From: Euryarchaeota archaeon UBA486
Lineage (GTDB): Archaea > Thermoplasmatota > Poseidoniia > Poseidoniales > Poseidoniaceae
DNA: 59,619 nucleotides
Assembly: GCA_002497765.1 (NCBI GenBank)
Contig: DAET01000070.1
Span: 1-59,619, forward strand
Direction: 5' to 3'
The notes under the pieces: model-generated
Database searches by the model: none
What the model was told of the DNA's origin: nothing
What the model saw: the letters and a program-made list of their open reading frames with translations, nothing else
Made by a program: the position numbers and the translations under genes
Shown here: positions 42,803-52,505 of the stretch, one piece after another
Numbering within the stretch: the stretch's first letter is position 1
Layout of the letters: each line of letters starts with the position of its first letter

Positions 42803-45800
42803 TCAGAACTTGGTGCCGCTTCGACTGCGAGCCGTGCGAACACCGCCGTACACCACAAGAATGGCAAGCAGAGCGATGAGCAAGGTCATCCAAGCAGATT
42901 CACCGTCGGCCGTCGTCTCAGGGTTGTATTCAATGCTGAAATCACCGGGCTCGGGGACAGAATCCACGCTCTCGGCCTCAGCACCGGCAACCTCGACTCG
43001 GTAGTCGAAGCGCTGACTGCCCTGACTGAAGGACAGACCATCGAAGACAGCCATGGCTTCACCGCCCGCAGGGACGGCGATCGATTGCTGGAGTTCCTCT
43101 CCACCCGGTGGTGTGAGGTAGACGATGACGGACGGAGCGTCAAGGAGACCCTCGTTCACCACAGCAACACGAACAGCACCAGCTTGTCCAGCGATTTGGT
43201 CGGATTCCGTGGAGATTCGGTCCTCATCGATGGTCAACTTGATGGTGGCCTTCTTGATGATCACTTCGACCTCTTCACGCTCAACGTTCTCGTCCTGACT
43301 GTTCACGTACACCGTGAGCGGGAAATCGCTTTCTTCGTCGGAGTAGCTTGCTGGGGCAAACACCGTGAATTGTTGCGTACGGGTCTCATCCTTGTTCAGG
43401 GTCAGCGTGGACATCATCGGCGTGACCGACCACCCTTCCGGAACACCGCTCTCAAGCAATTCAATCGTGAAGGAATCCTGTCCGTTTCCGTTGTTGGTCA
43501 ATGCAAAGGAGAATTGGCGTTCAACCAAGGCTGACATACCAAGTTCCTCGGTCGCATCCGAGACCGTGAAGGCAAACGATTGCGGGACGAACACCTTCAC
43601 GGAGGCTTGGGACGACTCGCCCAAATCCGTTTGGAGGCGCATGGTCATGCGGTGACCGTTGGCCAAGTGCCAAGCCTCTGCCACCTCGGGCAGTGTGATT
43701 TGGACCTTGACCGAGGTGCTCAGCACAGCGTCCGTATCGGCATCACCGATACCAAGCGACACGCTGATGGAGTCCTCGTATGCCTCGCTGGTGGCGTTCC
43801 AGAACTGGACCGTCCACAGGTCGGAATCTTGTGCCAGACCCATTTCGCCTTCAACGGAAAAGACATCCATGATTTCAGTGCCGTTGTAGGCGATGTCATA
43901 GTCAAAGGTGATGGTTGAGTAGACGGATTCGTTGGTGGCTGACACCACGGCTTCGATTTCTCCGTCCTCAGCGTTCAACAACGTGGCATCGCTCAAGGAA
44001 GCGTCGTTGAACGTGATCTCAAGCGCTGAGTTCACACGTCGGTTGAACTGGAGCGTGGCTGCGATGGTCGAGTCGGCTGTGATGGTGGTGGTTTGTCCAC
44101 CGTAGTATTCCATCTCAACCGCCGTTGCGTGCTGGACGGTCATGAATTCACCGTCAAAGGACACACTGCCCTCTGGGAACAACTCACGAAGTTCACCGCT
44201 GGCTGGCACATCAACCATCCACGATTGACCGTCGAAGGAGACTTCCAATTCGACGGTGCCCTCGATCATGTCCGAGCCTGCATCATCCGAACCAGCATGG
44301 TGCTCGTTCTGTTCGATGTCCGTCCAAGCCGTTGTCAAGTCGACATAGCCGCCCAGAGCCATCACCATGGTGATGTTGCCACCGTTGGCAACCGAAGCAT
44401 CGAGCAGACCGATGGCAACGCCGCCACCGTTGGGGCCGGGGTTGCTCTGGGAAACCACCACGACCCACTCGCCGGGCTGGACGCTGGTGGACCATTCGAG
44501 GGTGGTGTCGTTCATGCTGCCGCTGACTGCGACAGCATCTCGCTCAATGCCCGCAACGGGGTACAACACGATGGTCGCATCAACCAAACGGTCAGCGTCG
44601 AGTTGGTCCGTCACGGTTCCTTCAACATCGACAAGGCCGGCCGTGACTTCAATGTCCGTGGAATCTGGACTGTCGTGAACGGTGTAGCCGTTCTGGTCCT
44701 CCGTGGCGTAGTAAACCGTCTCAAAGCCATCCTTCTCAACGGTCACGTTGTACACATCACGGATGGGCACAAAGACTCGCCAAACACCTTCATCGTCGGT
44801 GGTCACGGTGGTCGAAACCTCAGAATTGTTGCTTCCAACCACGGTGACGCTCATCTCTGGCAATCCTTCGCCGAGGCTTGGCGCACTGTTGTTGTCAAGG
44901 TCCCAATACACCTTGCCGCCGATTTCAACTTCGAGTGTGGCATAGACAGGGTCAAGGACGAGCGAATAATTCTCGTCTGCGGCGTCCGTGCTGAACGGTG
45001 CGTCGCTGGTGTCCATGAACCATGACTTGGTGCCGATGGTTCGGTTGAAGTAGAAACTCCAGGTACCTGGCATCAGCAATTCCGATGCGTTGCCGTCGGC
45101 GTCTGTGCGCTCGAAAGTGATGTTGCCAAAGCCATCGTGGCTCACAGCGGTGACCGTCATGTCGCTCAATGCCGCTTCAGTGACGGCTTCAAGCAATTGC
45201 ATGGACACCTCAACGCTGATGCTGGTGGTCAACTCAAGACCGGTCCGAGTAGAATCAGCAGCGACCGTCAACGGTTGTCGCAAGGTCTCGGTGTGATCAC
45301 CGTTGCTGAACGGAGCGACGATGATGAGCCATTCGCCCGCTGGTACGTAGGCTGCAAAGCTGCCGTTTTCGTCCGAACCAATGTTGAACCACTGGTCGTC
45401 GGCCTCGTTGTACAACAGGAAGTCGTTGGCGATGCCGTCGTCGGTGGTGTTGAACAGCGTTCCCGTGACCAGATAGGTGTTCTTGAGCGCCACATCGTAA
45501 GGCTCATCCACGGCGTCGAGACCGATGCGGATGGCGTCAAAGAAGGTCTCACCGATCAAATCGTAATCGGTGGCGTTCTCATCGGCGGCAACCGTTCGGT
45601 TGAACAGGACATCGTAACCACCGGGGGTCAGCGAGACGGTAATGATGCCCGGTTCGCTGTAATCTTCAGCCGTGTAATAGATTGGATCCCGGTTCTCCGC
45701 AATGGGCTTCAGGGTGAAGGCGGGCGTAGACGCCGTGCCGTTCTCAAAGGTGCCATCCTCTGCGGAGTTCAGGTAGACGTGCATCTCAACCTCAACCGCT

Positions 45801-48800
45801 TCTGGGTTCGCAATGACCTCCATGGTGGAGATGGTCTCGGTGCTCGAGCGGTTGACTGACAGGTCCTCGATGGCCGTGGCGTTCAAGCGCTCGTCCGTGA
45901 GGGAAATGGTCCACACACCGTTGGGCAAGTCAAACGCGAAGTCACCGAGTTCGTTCGTCGTGGTGGTCCACATCAAACCGGCGGCGTTGGTAGCCACCAC
46001 CTCAGGCGCCTCCCAAAGCGGGAACGATGAATCCCAGCGGGTGGTGTTGTCGTAGAGGTGGACAATACCGTTCACCAAACTGGTTGGTTCGATGTAAAGC
46101 ATGCCCAAATCGGCGTCAACACCAGTAGCGACCTCTACCAAAGCACCGTAGCCTCGATTGGTGACGACACTTTCGGTGGTCAGGTGGTAGGTGAAGCCGG
46201 ACGGGACACGAATGGAGAAATGTCCGCTGATGTTGGTCACAGCCGAGAACGCCAGGTCGTCGGAAACAACGTTCACCGTCAAGCCGGTCGCGGGTTGCGT
46301 GGTTTGCTCACGGTTCTCTTCGGGCGTCTCGTCGTTCCATGTGTTCCACTCATCGACGGTCACGCCGGGGTAGTTTCGCATGGAGCCGTTGATGTAGGCG
46401 GCTTGCGCGTAGGTCACATCTCGCATCACGTCATCCGTGCCTGGCTCGAGTTCAATTTGGTCAAAGAGCACGAACTCAGGGTTCACATCGTCGCGAATGT
46501 CCCACACACCGAACAAGAGTTCAGCGTAGATTTCGCCGTTCTCATCGCTGGTGACGTTGATGGGGTCCAACAGGTCGAGCTCGTTCTGGAACGTAATGAC
46601 ACGGTTGGAGACATCAAACAGGGCCTCCTGGGTCACTGGGTCAACCGGGGAGACCAACGTGAGGGTTACGTCAACGGTGTCGGGGACGTTGAGCGACAAC
46701 GTGATGTTGGAGACTTCATCCGTGACAAAGGTGGATTCGTTGAAGTCGTACCAGCCGTCATCGTCAACATCGCCTCGGTAGTAGTACTCGCCGGGTGGGA
46801 TGGGCCCATAGGAGAAGTTGCCTTCTTCATCGGTCATGATCATCACAGCAGCGTCCTCGCCGAGTTCAACATCAATCCACTCAATCGTTTGGTTGGGGAG
46901 TGCATCGCCGTGCATGTCGTTCAGGGTGTCCTTGAAGATCGCACCGGGCATGGTCATGTCCAAGTCGTAGCTCGGGTCAATGCCAATTTCAACGGGGTCT
47001 GGAAGCAGCACTTCCTTGCCGTTGGGCAGTTGTGCAATCATGTTGTAGGTCCCGGGAAGCAGACCGGTCTTGTAGAACGAACCAGGTTCCACCATCGGAC
47101 CGGAGAAGGTACCAACACCGATGAACAAGCCCGTGCCGTTGAAGGTACCCGTACCTTCGAACAGTCCGGCGCCTTCGAGGGTCTCGCCTTGACCGGCGTC
47201 GGCATCACCGTAGCTGCGGGTCAACGTTGAGGTGCCTTCAGAGGTGAACGTACCCATGGCATCAACCGTACCCTCGAGGCGGTAGGTCGGAATCTCACCG
47301 CTGTCGTCGACGAGACAGAAGGTCTCGTTGGCTGGCATCACAGCGTTGGACTCATTGTCCGTTTCACAAGCGACCACATCGCTTGGCTCGACCCACGAAG
47401 CCTCAATGACACCGTTTCCGGACCAAGTTCCGTTCGCAAAGAAGGTGCGTTCGTTGCCGATGGTTCGGGTGAAATTACCGATGAAGTTGCTGGCGAGAGC
47501 GATGCCCTCGCTTTCGAAGGTGCCTTCCTCAACCAGCGTAGCTTCGCCCGTTCCCTGGAGGATACGAGATTCTTCAGAGGTAAACGAGCCGCTGGTGGTT
47601 TCCACCGTGTAGTTGTCGGTCATGGACCAAATGTTGCGCAGAATGAAGGTGGTTTCCGAGATGGGGTCGCCGTTGAAGGCTTCATCGCCGGACCACGACA
47701 CCGTACCGGAAACACCGCTGCTCTCGACAGCGATGTCGACGGTTGTCGCCATGTCGACTTCTCGGTTGGCTTCGTCAGCGGTGACATTGGTGAGGGTCTC
47801 GCCCAACCACGTCATGTTGGCGACTTGGCCGAGGATGGCCGTGATTTCGTTGATTTCACGGTCGTCGTTGGTTTCGGTCAGGATGTCGCTGAGGCGCTCG
47901 CCGTAGGAACCATCACGGATGTTGTCCCGTGCTGCACTGGCGTCAAAGACGCCGGCAAAGGCCGTGACACGAATCTTACCGGCCGGTGCGAGGAAGCTGT
48001 ATCGTCCGTCGTCGTCGGCATCAACAAAGCCGATGGGCACCCAATAGGTGTCCTCGTCAAGGTCCTCGCCAGTTTCACCGGAGAAAGCGTCGCGCTCGAT
48101 CAACAATCGAACGCCAGGGAGGCCCTCACCGTTGTCGCTCATGGTGACTTGACCGGTCATTTCTGCACCGGGGTAGTACTTCAGAATCTTGACCAAGGTG
48201 TTGGTCGATTGAATCTGGTCCTCTGCCGATTCGCTGTACCAGTTGGCAATGACGAAGTGGTTCATCATCGCACCGGGCAAGGGCAAAGCATTGGTCATGA
48301 TGGTGCCGGGCGAACCTGACTGTCCAAAGTGCTGAGACGGTTGAGGGTTGCTGGAGCCAGCGTTGAGACCGAGCGTCGAAGCGCCGTAGCCGACGTAGGT
48401 TCGAGCGACCATGGTGTCGAAGAAGGCCGGGTTGTGGTCCACACGGACGTCCTCGATTTGCAACATGTCGATGTCAGCACCGGCTTGTTGGTTGAGGAAG
48501 TCCTTTTGCATGGCTTCGTCGACTTCCTCTCGAGTCATCTCGTCTTGGAAGTCGCCACGGACCGTCTCGTACACCTCGTCCATGTAGGTGCCAATGTCTT
48601 GGCCCGACAGGATGGTTGGTGCACCAAAGATACCCATGGGTTGTCCTCGGTTGTAGTTGGCGTCCGCCGTGTAGCGGCCAGCTCGTGGGTAGAGGCGGTC
48701 GTCGATGGCGAAGTAGCGAATCTCGTGGTCGCGAGTGATGGTCTTGCCGGGGGCATCTTCGTAGTTCTGCACGCGGTAGAGGTTTTCGAGGTTGATGAGG

Positions 48801-51800
48801 TCGTTGTAGAGGTCGTGGATGGTAGCGGTGGGGTGGGCGTCAAAGGCCGCAGTAAGCAGTTGGGTGACCAAAGCCAAGCGGGCGTTGTGGCGGTGGATGG
48901 ACGTCGAAACCGATGTAAATTCGTCAACCAAGTCAGCCGTGTACCAGTAATCGCCAACGATGGTGTGCGTGCGTTCCTCAACCGTTTCTTCAGAGGTTCG
49001 AACGTTGTTGTTGAAGGTGATGTCGGCTTGGTCCATGGAACTCCATGCATCGCCAACACAGGTGGTTGACACCGCATCCGTGCACGGAATAGCCACTTGA
49101 TCCTTGTAGATCTTGTAGACCTTCTCGCCGCTAAAGACACCAGCGGTGTGGAGGTAACCTTCAGCCATCACCACATCTCGGTTGGTCTTGACCACGTTGA
49201 ACGAGCGCTCTTCAATGAAGGAAATCATCTCCTCGCCGAAATTCAGTTGCATCGTCTCAAAGTCGGCCCACTGGTCGTCGTTGAGGTACTTTTGAACGAC
49301 ACCAGCAAAGGTCGGCGTCAGTTGGAGGTCAGAACCTTGACTGGCATAGGCTCGGTCGCCTTCAGCCAGTTGCCAAATGAACATGGCTGTCAGGTCGTCT
49401 TGGTTGCGAGCGAGCAACATGTTACCCGTTGCGGGGATACCGGACTGGAAGTTGTCCGAAACCGAGGGGTGTTCACCCGTGCTCAGGGCTTGGAAACCGT
49501 AATCCCACCATGAAACGAAGGCAGGTCTCTCTGAATACCCCATATCGGTGTCCTGATTGGCCAGCCAGTCGTACGCAGCGTTCCAACCGTTGTCGTTGAA
49601 CGAGGAGCCGAAGCTGCCGAGGTACCAGCGACCATCGTAGGTGCTGCTGTCAAGAACGGAGAAGCCAAGACCGTCAAATCGGAGGATGTCGGGCACGATG
49701 TTGTAGATGCGCTCGTCGATTTCTGATTCTTGGTTGGAGGTGCCGGGGATGGCGGAGTCCAAACCGTAAGTAGCCTGCTGACCGAAAATCATGATCATCA
49801 CGAGGAAAACCGCAGAGAATTGCGGCGTACGCCATACGGCCTTACGAGCACCAGAGATGCGGTCAGCAGGGGTACGAATACCGAACTTCTTCCACGAGCG
49901 AACCAGTCCGCTCCAGTTGGCCCACTGCCAGAAGGCGACGATACCTGCGGCACCAAGGATGGCCATGACAGGCGTGGCGTTGAACATGAAACGAGCAGCG
50001 TTCCAAGCCATGAACGTCGCAGCAAAGACCCACACACCGAACACCAAGGCGGTGCCGTTTCGGTGGCGAAGACCTCGCCACAGCAGACCGCCACCCATGA
50101 TGAGGGCGAGCAGGAAGGTGATGGGGCCAAACGAGGCAAAGAGTTGCGCACGGTTTGGAGCGTTGGCTTCTGCAACGGTACCGAAGATCTTGGTTTTGGT
50201 GAAATAACCACTACCGGTGAACAATACGTCCCAAGCATCCGAGTAGTTAAGCGTCTTCAGCACGTAAAGCAACACGAAGAACACCGCTGCAACACCACCG
50301 AGCGTGCCAAGGACCAACAGCCAAGGCTTGTCGCGGAATCCGGTGGTCACGAAGGCGATGGCGATCGTGAACCCAAAGATGAACAAGAAGGGTTGGAGCC
50401 CGGTGCTGTCGAGCACGAGATTGAGTTGTGGGTGGGCGTAGAACGGCAGTGCCATCAGGAACGTCGTGGTCAACATCACGAGGAACATCACGCTGAGCGA
50501 GGTGGAATCGCGGCGTCGGAACATGTTCAGAGCGACTTGCAGGGCGTAGGCCAAGAAGAGGATGGACGGACCGACGACGAACCCTTTCCAGCCCAGGGCG
50601 ACGACGCCAAAAGCAACACCTGCCAAGGCAGCGTTGGCCATGGCGGCTTGGCGATGAGCCGCGACGTCCTTGAACGCACGAACAAAGGACAGCGGGTGAG
50701 GCGAGGTCGTCTTGGAAATTCGAGACGAACCAGCGTACTTCACCGCACGGAGCCAGTACATGAACCCGACAGACAGGAACAGCATGACAAACGCGTCGTG
50801 GTCAGCCAGTGCCCATGTGGAGTGCGTGACGTGAGCGGGCATGAAGGCGATGAGCCAAGCAGCGAGCACACCAGCGCCCTTGCCAAAGTGATCCTTGGCC
50901 ATGGAGGCGATGGGGAACACGGTCAGTGCGCCATACACCGCAGGCAAGGCGAGCATGCTCCACCAAACGGCATCCTCAGGGGTGTTGAGGAAGGGTTCGA
51001 GTGCCATGGCGCCGACGGCCATGGACCACGAGAAGAGTGGCGGACGTGGGTTGATTCCACCGAGCGGGTAGAAGCGGTCAGCGTCAACCACAAGGTGAGC
51101 GTTGTTGGCAATGATGTAGTCGACAACACGCTTCATGTACCAAGGGTCAGATCCGCCAGTCATGTCCCAGTTGCCGGTGCCAAAGGCGTTCATTGACGGA
51201 ACGGCATACCACTGGACGCGGATGGCCAACCCGATGAGGAACGCCAAACCGACCATCATGCCAGCGCCGTGCGCACGGAGGAAGAGACGAGCCTGAGATG
51301 GCTCATGCTCGCCAAGGTTGGCCCATCCACCGTAGCGTTCGTGATTGCCAAGGGAGTAAATTCCAACGCCCAGGAAGAAGGTGATGGCGAGCCAAATCAA
51401 GGCGCCCCACGAACCGTCGAGGTCCTCGGTGTACCAGATGCCGGCTTCAAACCAAGCAGCGACTTGGTAGAGCGTCCACATGGAGGCGACGAGCATGGCA
51501 CGAGTGTACCAGCGCTCGGCCACCATGCCGGCGACGATGAGTGCCACCACACCGGTCAAGAACGCACTCCAGTAGCCAACGTAGCCGTGGTAGCCGACTT
51601 CGGTGGTGATACCAAGTTGGTTGAAGGTCTCGACGCTGTTGAAATGCCAGAGTGAACCGGCAAAGGCGAGAACCCAAACACCGAGGGCCAGCATCAACGG
51701 CAGCGCTGCACGGTTGTACCCGCTGGTTTGACCGAGGAAGGAAAACCAACCTTCGGAGCCTGCAGGGTTGAGCGTGCCACGAGCGAGAACACCAGCGAGA

Positions 51801-52360
51801 AGACCGGCAGCGGTGTACATCGTCCAGTACGCAAAGAAAACGTAAGACGTGGCCATACGCTCCAAGTTCATGGTGGAGACGAGTTGCCCGCTGTCCATCT
51901 CGTAGGTGGAAGGCAGCGCCGCATAGGTATCGCCGGCAGCCGCAATGGCCATCCAGAAACCGACGGCAGAGAAGGCCATGGCGGTCATCCATTCGTGGCG
52001 ACCTCGCAACTCAAGGTTCGAGCCGATCACAACGATGAGCGCAAACATCAGTGCAGCCAATGCATCAACATCGGCCACGGCGTAGAGGACTTCGGCACCG
52101 ACCAAGGCCAACACCAACACGCCGAGGGAAACGGGGGTGGAGGACAAGTCGGGTCGAGAAGCCAGAACCAAGCGTGGCACAACGGCCAGCATGCTTGCGA
52201 TGGCGACGACCAGCATCGGCATCATGTTGTTCAACGTCAAGTCGTATTCAATGCCCACGACTCGGGTGGTGGCAAGAGCGAGCAGCACGGCCAAGGGTGC
52301 AAGCAGCAACCCCAATGTGGCACTTGGCTGAATCGCCTTCGTATCCATTTGTTCATCCAT
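42803..52360 (-). CDS. aglB: Giant AglB/STT3 oligosaccharyltransferase with long extracellular extension
   Basis: The 3185-residue product starts as an archaeal AglB (STT3), which transfers a lipid-linked glycan to Asn-x-Ser/Thr. Multiple membrane helices fill residues 15-830. GSDPWYMKR (about 402-410) and WALADHDAF (about 515-523) carry the metal/acceptor acids, and the catalytic loop WWDYG is at about 950. Family members are usually 800-1000 residues. Here the sequence runs on with a soluble domain to about 1390 and then a long chain of CnaB/carboxypeptidase-regulatory-like beta modules (starting GQVTMSDNGEGLPGVRLLIERD-like at about 1397). NEW3-like (about 2920-3040) and CARDB-like (3040-3140) domains follow, with a final membrane helix (about 3153-3175) and a basic RTARSRSGTKF end. 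There is no stop or frame change across the join. It is probably co-transcribed with the downstream subtilase. Confidence 0.94.
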   Translation of the reverse strand: MDEQMDTKAIQPSATLGLLLAPLAVLLALATTRVVGIEYDLTLNNMMPMLVVAIASMLAVVPRLVLASRPDLSSTPVSLGVLVLALVGAEVLYAVADVDALAALMFALIVVIGSNLELRGRHEWMTAMAFSAVGFWMAIAAAGDTYAALPSTYEMDSGQLVSTMNLERMATSYVFFAYWTMYTAAGLLAGVLARGTLNPAGSEGWFSFLGQTSGYNRAALPLMLALGVWVLAFAGSLWHFNSVETFNQLGITTEVGYHGYVGYWSAFLTGVVALIVAGMVAERWYTRAMLVASMWTLYQVAAWFEAGIWYTEDLDGSWGALIWLAITFFLGVGIYSLGNHERYGGWANLGEHEPSQARLFLRAHGAGMMVGLAFLIGLAIRVQWYAVPSMNAFGTGNWDMTGGSDPWYMKRVVDYIIANNAHLVVDADRFYPLGGINPRPPLFSWSMAVGAMALEPFLNTPEDAVWWSMLALPAVYGALTVFPIASMAKDHFGKGAGVLAAWLIAFMPAHVTHSTWALADHDAFVMLFLSVGFMYWLRAVKYAGSSRISKTTSPHPLSFVRAFKDVAAHRQAAMANAALAGVAFGVVALGWKGFVVGPSILFLAYALQVALNMFRRRDSTSLSVMFLVMLTTTFLMALPFYAHPQLNLVLDSTGLQPFLFIFGFTIAIAFVTTGFRDKPWLLVLGTLGGVAAVFFVLLYVLKTLNYSDAWDVLFTGSGYFTKTKIFGTVAEANAPNRAQLFASFGPITFLLALIMGGGLLWRGLRHRNGTALVFGVWVFAATFMAWNAARFMFNATPVMAILGAAGIVAFWQWANWSGLVRSWKKFGIRTPADRISGARKAVWRTPQFSAVFLVMIMIFGQQATYGLDSAIPGTSNQESEIDERIYNIVPDILRFDGLGFSVLDSSTYDGRWYLGSFGSSFNDNGWNAAYDWLANQDTDMGYSERPAFVSWWDYGFQALSTGEHPSVSDNFQSGIPATGNMLLARNQDDLTAMFIWQLAEGDRAYASQGSDLQLTPTFAGVVQKYLNDDQWADFETMQLNFGEEMISFIEERSFNVVKTNRDVVMAEGYLHTAGVFSGEKVYKIYKDQVAIPCTDAVSTTCVGDAWSSMDQADITFNNNVRTSEETVEERTHTIVGDYWYTADLVDEFTSVSTSIHRHNARLALVTQLLTAAFDAHPTATIHDLYNDLINLENLYRVQNYEDAPGKTITRDHEIRYFAIDDRLYPRAGRYTADANYNRGQPMGIFGAPTILSGQDIGTYMDEVYETVRGDFQDEMTREEVDEAMQKDFLNQQAGADIDMLQIEDVRVDHNPAFFDTMVARTYVGYGASTLGLNAGSSNPQPSQHFGQSGSPGTIMTNALPLPGAMMNHFVIANWYSESAEDQIQSTNTLVKILKYYPGAEMTGQVTMSDNGEGLPGVRLLIERDAFSGETGEDLDEDTYWVPIGFVDADDDGRYSFLAPAGKIRVTAFAGVFDASAARDNIRDGSYGERLSDILTETNDDREINEITAILGQVANMTWLGETLTNVTADEANREVDMATTVDIAVESSGVSGTVSWSGDEAFNGDPISETTFILRNIWSMTDNYTVETTSGSFTSEESRILQGTGEATLVEEGTFESEGIALASNFIGNFTRTIGNERTFFANGTWSGNGVIEASWVEPSDVVACETDNESNAVMPANETFCLVDDSGEIPTYRLEGTVDAMGTFTSEGTSTLTRSYGDADAGQGETLEGAGLFEGTGTFNGTGLFIGVGTFSGPMVEPGSFYKTGLLPGTYNMIAQLPNGKEVLLPDPVEIGIDPSYDLDMTMPGAIFKDTLNDMHGDALPNQTIEWIDVELGEDAAVMIMTDEEGNFSYGPIPPGEYYYRGDVDDDGWYDFNESTFVTDEVSNITLSLNVPDTVDVTLTLVSPVDPVTQEALFDVSNRVITFQNELDLLDPINVTSDENGEIYAELLFGVWDIRDDVNPEFVLFDQIELEPGTDDVMRDVTYAQAAYINGSMRNYPGVTVDEWNTWNDETPEENREQTTQPATGLTVNVVSDDLAFSAVTNISGHFSIRVPSGFTYHLTTESVVTNRGYGALVEVATGVDADLGMLYIEPTSLVNGIVHLYDNTTRWDSSFPLWEAPEVVATNAAGLMWTTTTNELGDFAFDLPNGVWTISLTDERLNATAIEDLSVNRSSTETISTMEVIANPEAVEVEMHVYLNSAEDGTFENGTASTPAFTLKPIAENRDPIYYTAEDYSEPGIITVSLTPGGYDVLFNRTVAADENATDYDLIGETFFDAIRIGLDAVDEPYDVALKNTYLVTGTLFNTTDDGIANDFLLYNEADDQWFNIGSDENGSFAAYVPAGEWLIIVAPFSNGDHTETLRQPLTVAADSTRTGLELTTSISVEVSMQLLEAVTEAALSDMTVTAVSHDGFGNITFERTDADGNASELLMPGTWSFYFNRTIGTKSWFMDTSDAPFSTDAADENYSLVLDPVYATLEVEIGGKVYWDLDNNSAPSLGEGLPEMSVTVVGSNNSEVSTTVTTDDEGVWRVFVPIRDVYNVTVEKDGFETVYYATEDQNGYTVHDSPDSTDIEVTAGLVDVEGTVTDQLDADRLVDATIVLYPVAGIERDAVAVSGSMNDTTLEWSTSVQPGEWVVVVSQSNPGPNGGGVAIGLLDASVANGGNITMVMALGGYVDLTTAWTDIEQNEHHAGSDDAGSDMIEGTVELEVSFDGQSWMVDVPASGELRELFPEGSVSFDGEFMTVQHATAVEMEYYGGQTTTITADSTIAATLQFNRRVNSALEITFNDASLSDATLLNAEDGEIEAVVSATNESVYSTITFDYDIAYNGTEIMDVFSVEGEMGLAQDSDLWTVQFWNATSEAYEDSISVSLGIGDADTDAVLSTSVKVQITLPEVAEAWHLANGHRMTMRLQTDLGESSQASVKVFVPQSFAFTVSDATEELGMSALVERQFSFALTNNGNGQDSFTIELLESGVPEGWSVTPMMSTLTLNKDETRTQQFTVFAPASYSDEESDFPLTVYVNSQDENVEREEVEVIIKKATIKLTIDEDRISTESDQIAGQAGAVRVAVVNEGLLDAPSVIVYLTPPGGEELQQSIAVPAGGEAMAVFDGLSFSQGSQRFDYRVEVAGAEAESVDSVPEPGDFSIEYNPETTADGESAWMTLLIALLAILVVYGGVRTARSRSGTKF
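47098..47195 (-). repeat. Short GTGTF-type repeats within the AglB extension
   Basis: Codons in this stretch encode repeated six-residue units of the type GAGLFE, GTGTFN, GTGLFI and GVGTFS. They are followed upstream and downstream by looser copies (GTFTSEG, GTFESEG, GTWSGNG) out to about 47560. The pattern differs from the surrounding CnaB-like modules and looks like a short beta-solenoid or stem-forming insert near residues 1722-1754 of the protein. Confidence 0.6.
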
Positions 52361-52432
52361 TTGTATCCCTCATTTTAGGTCCAGCCTCAAGGCTGGCGTC
52401 GTTGGCCACTTCTGAACCCCTTTTAGGTATAA
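52361..52432 (-). promoter_or_regulatory. Candidate aglB promoter and leader with hairpin
   Basis: On the minus strand TTATACCTAAAA (52421-52432) is a TATA-like element about 61-72 bases ahead of the aglB ATG. The octamer ACCTAAAA occurs again at 52373-52380, 48 bases closer to the gene. Between them CCAGCC-TTGA-GGCTGG (52381-52396) can form a six-base-pair stem with a four-base loop. It would lie at or near the 5' end of the mRNA if transcription starts about 25 bases after the TATA element. Function not proven; it could be a second promoter, a regulator site or a leader structure. Confidence 0.4.
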
Positions 52433-52505
52433 CGGGTTACCACCGACACCGATGTGGCTCAGTCGCCTTTTTGCTTATGAGGAAAACAGGGCGAAATTCT
52501 GCGTT

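Noticed and set aside
49730..51196. A 488-residue plus-strand open frame opposite the aglB membrane region
   Set aside because: It is highly charged and low-complexity (Glu/Gly/His-rich), mirrors hydrophobic codons of aglB, and has no start signals; it is a shadow frame.
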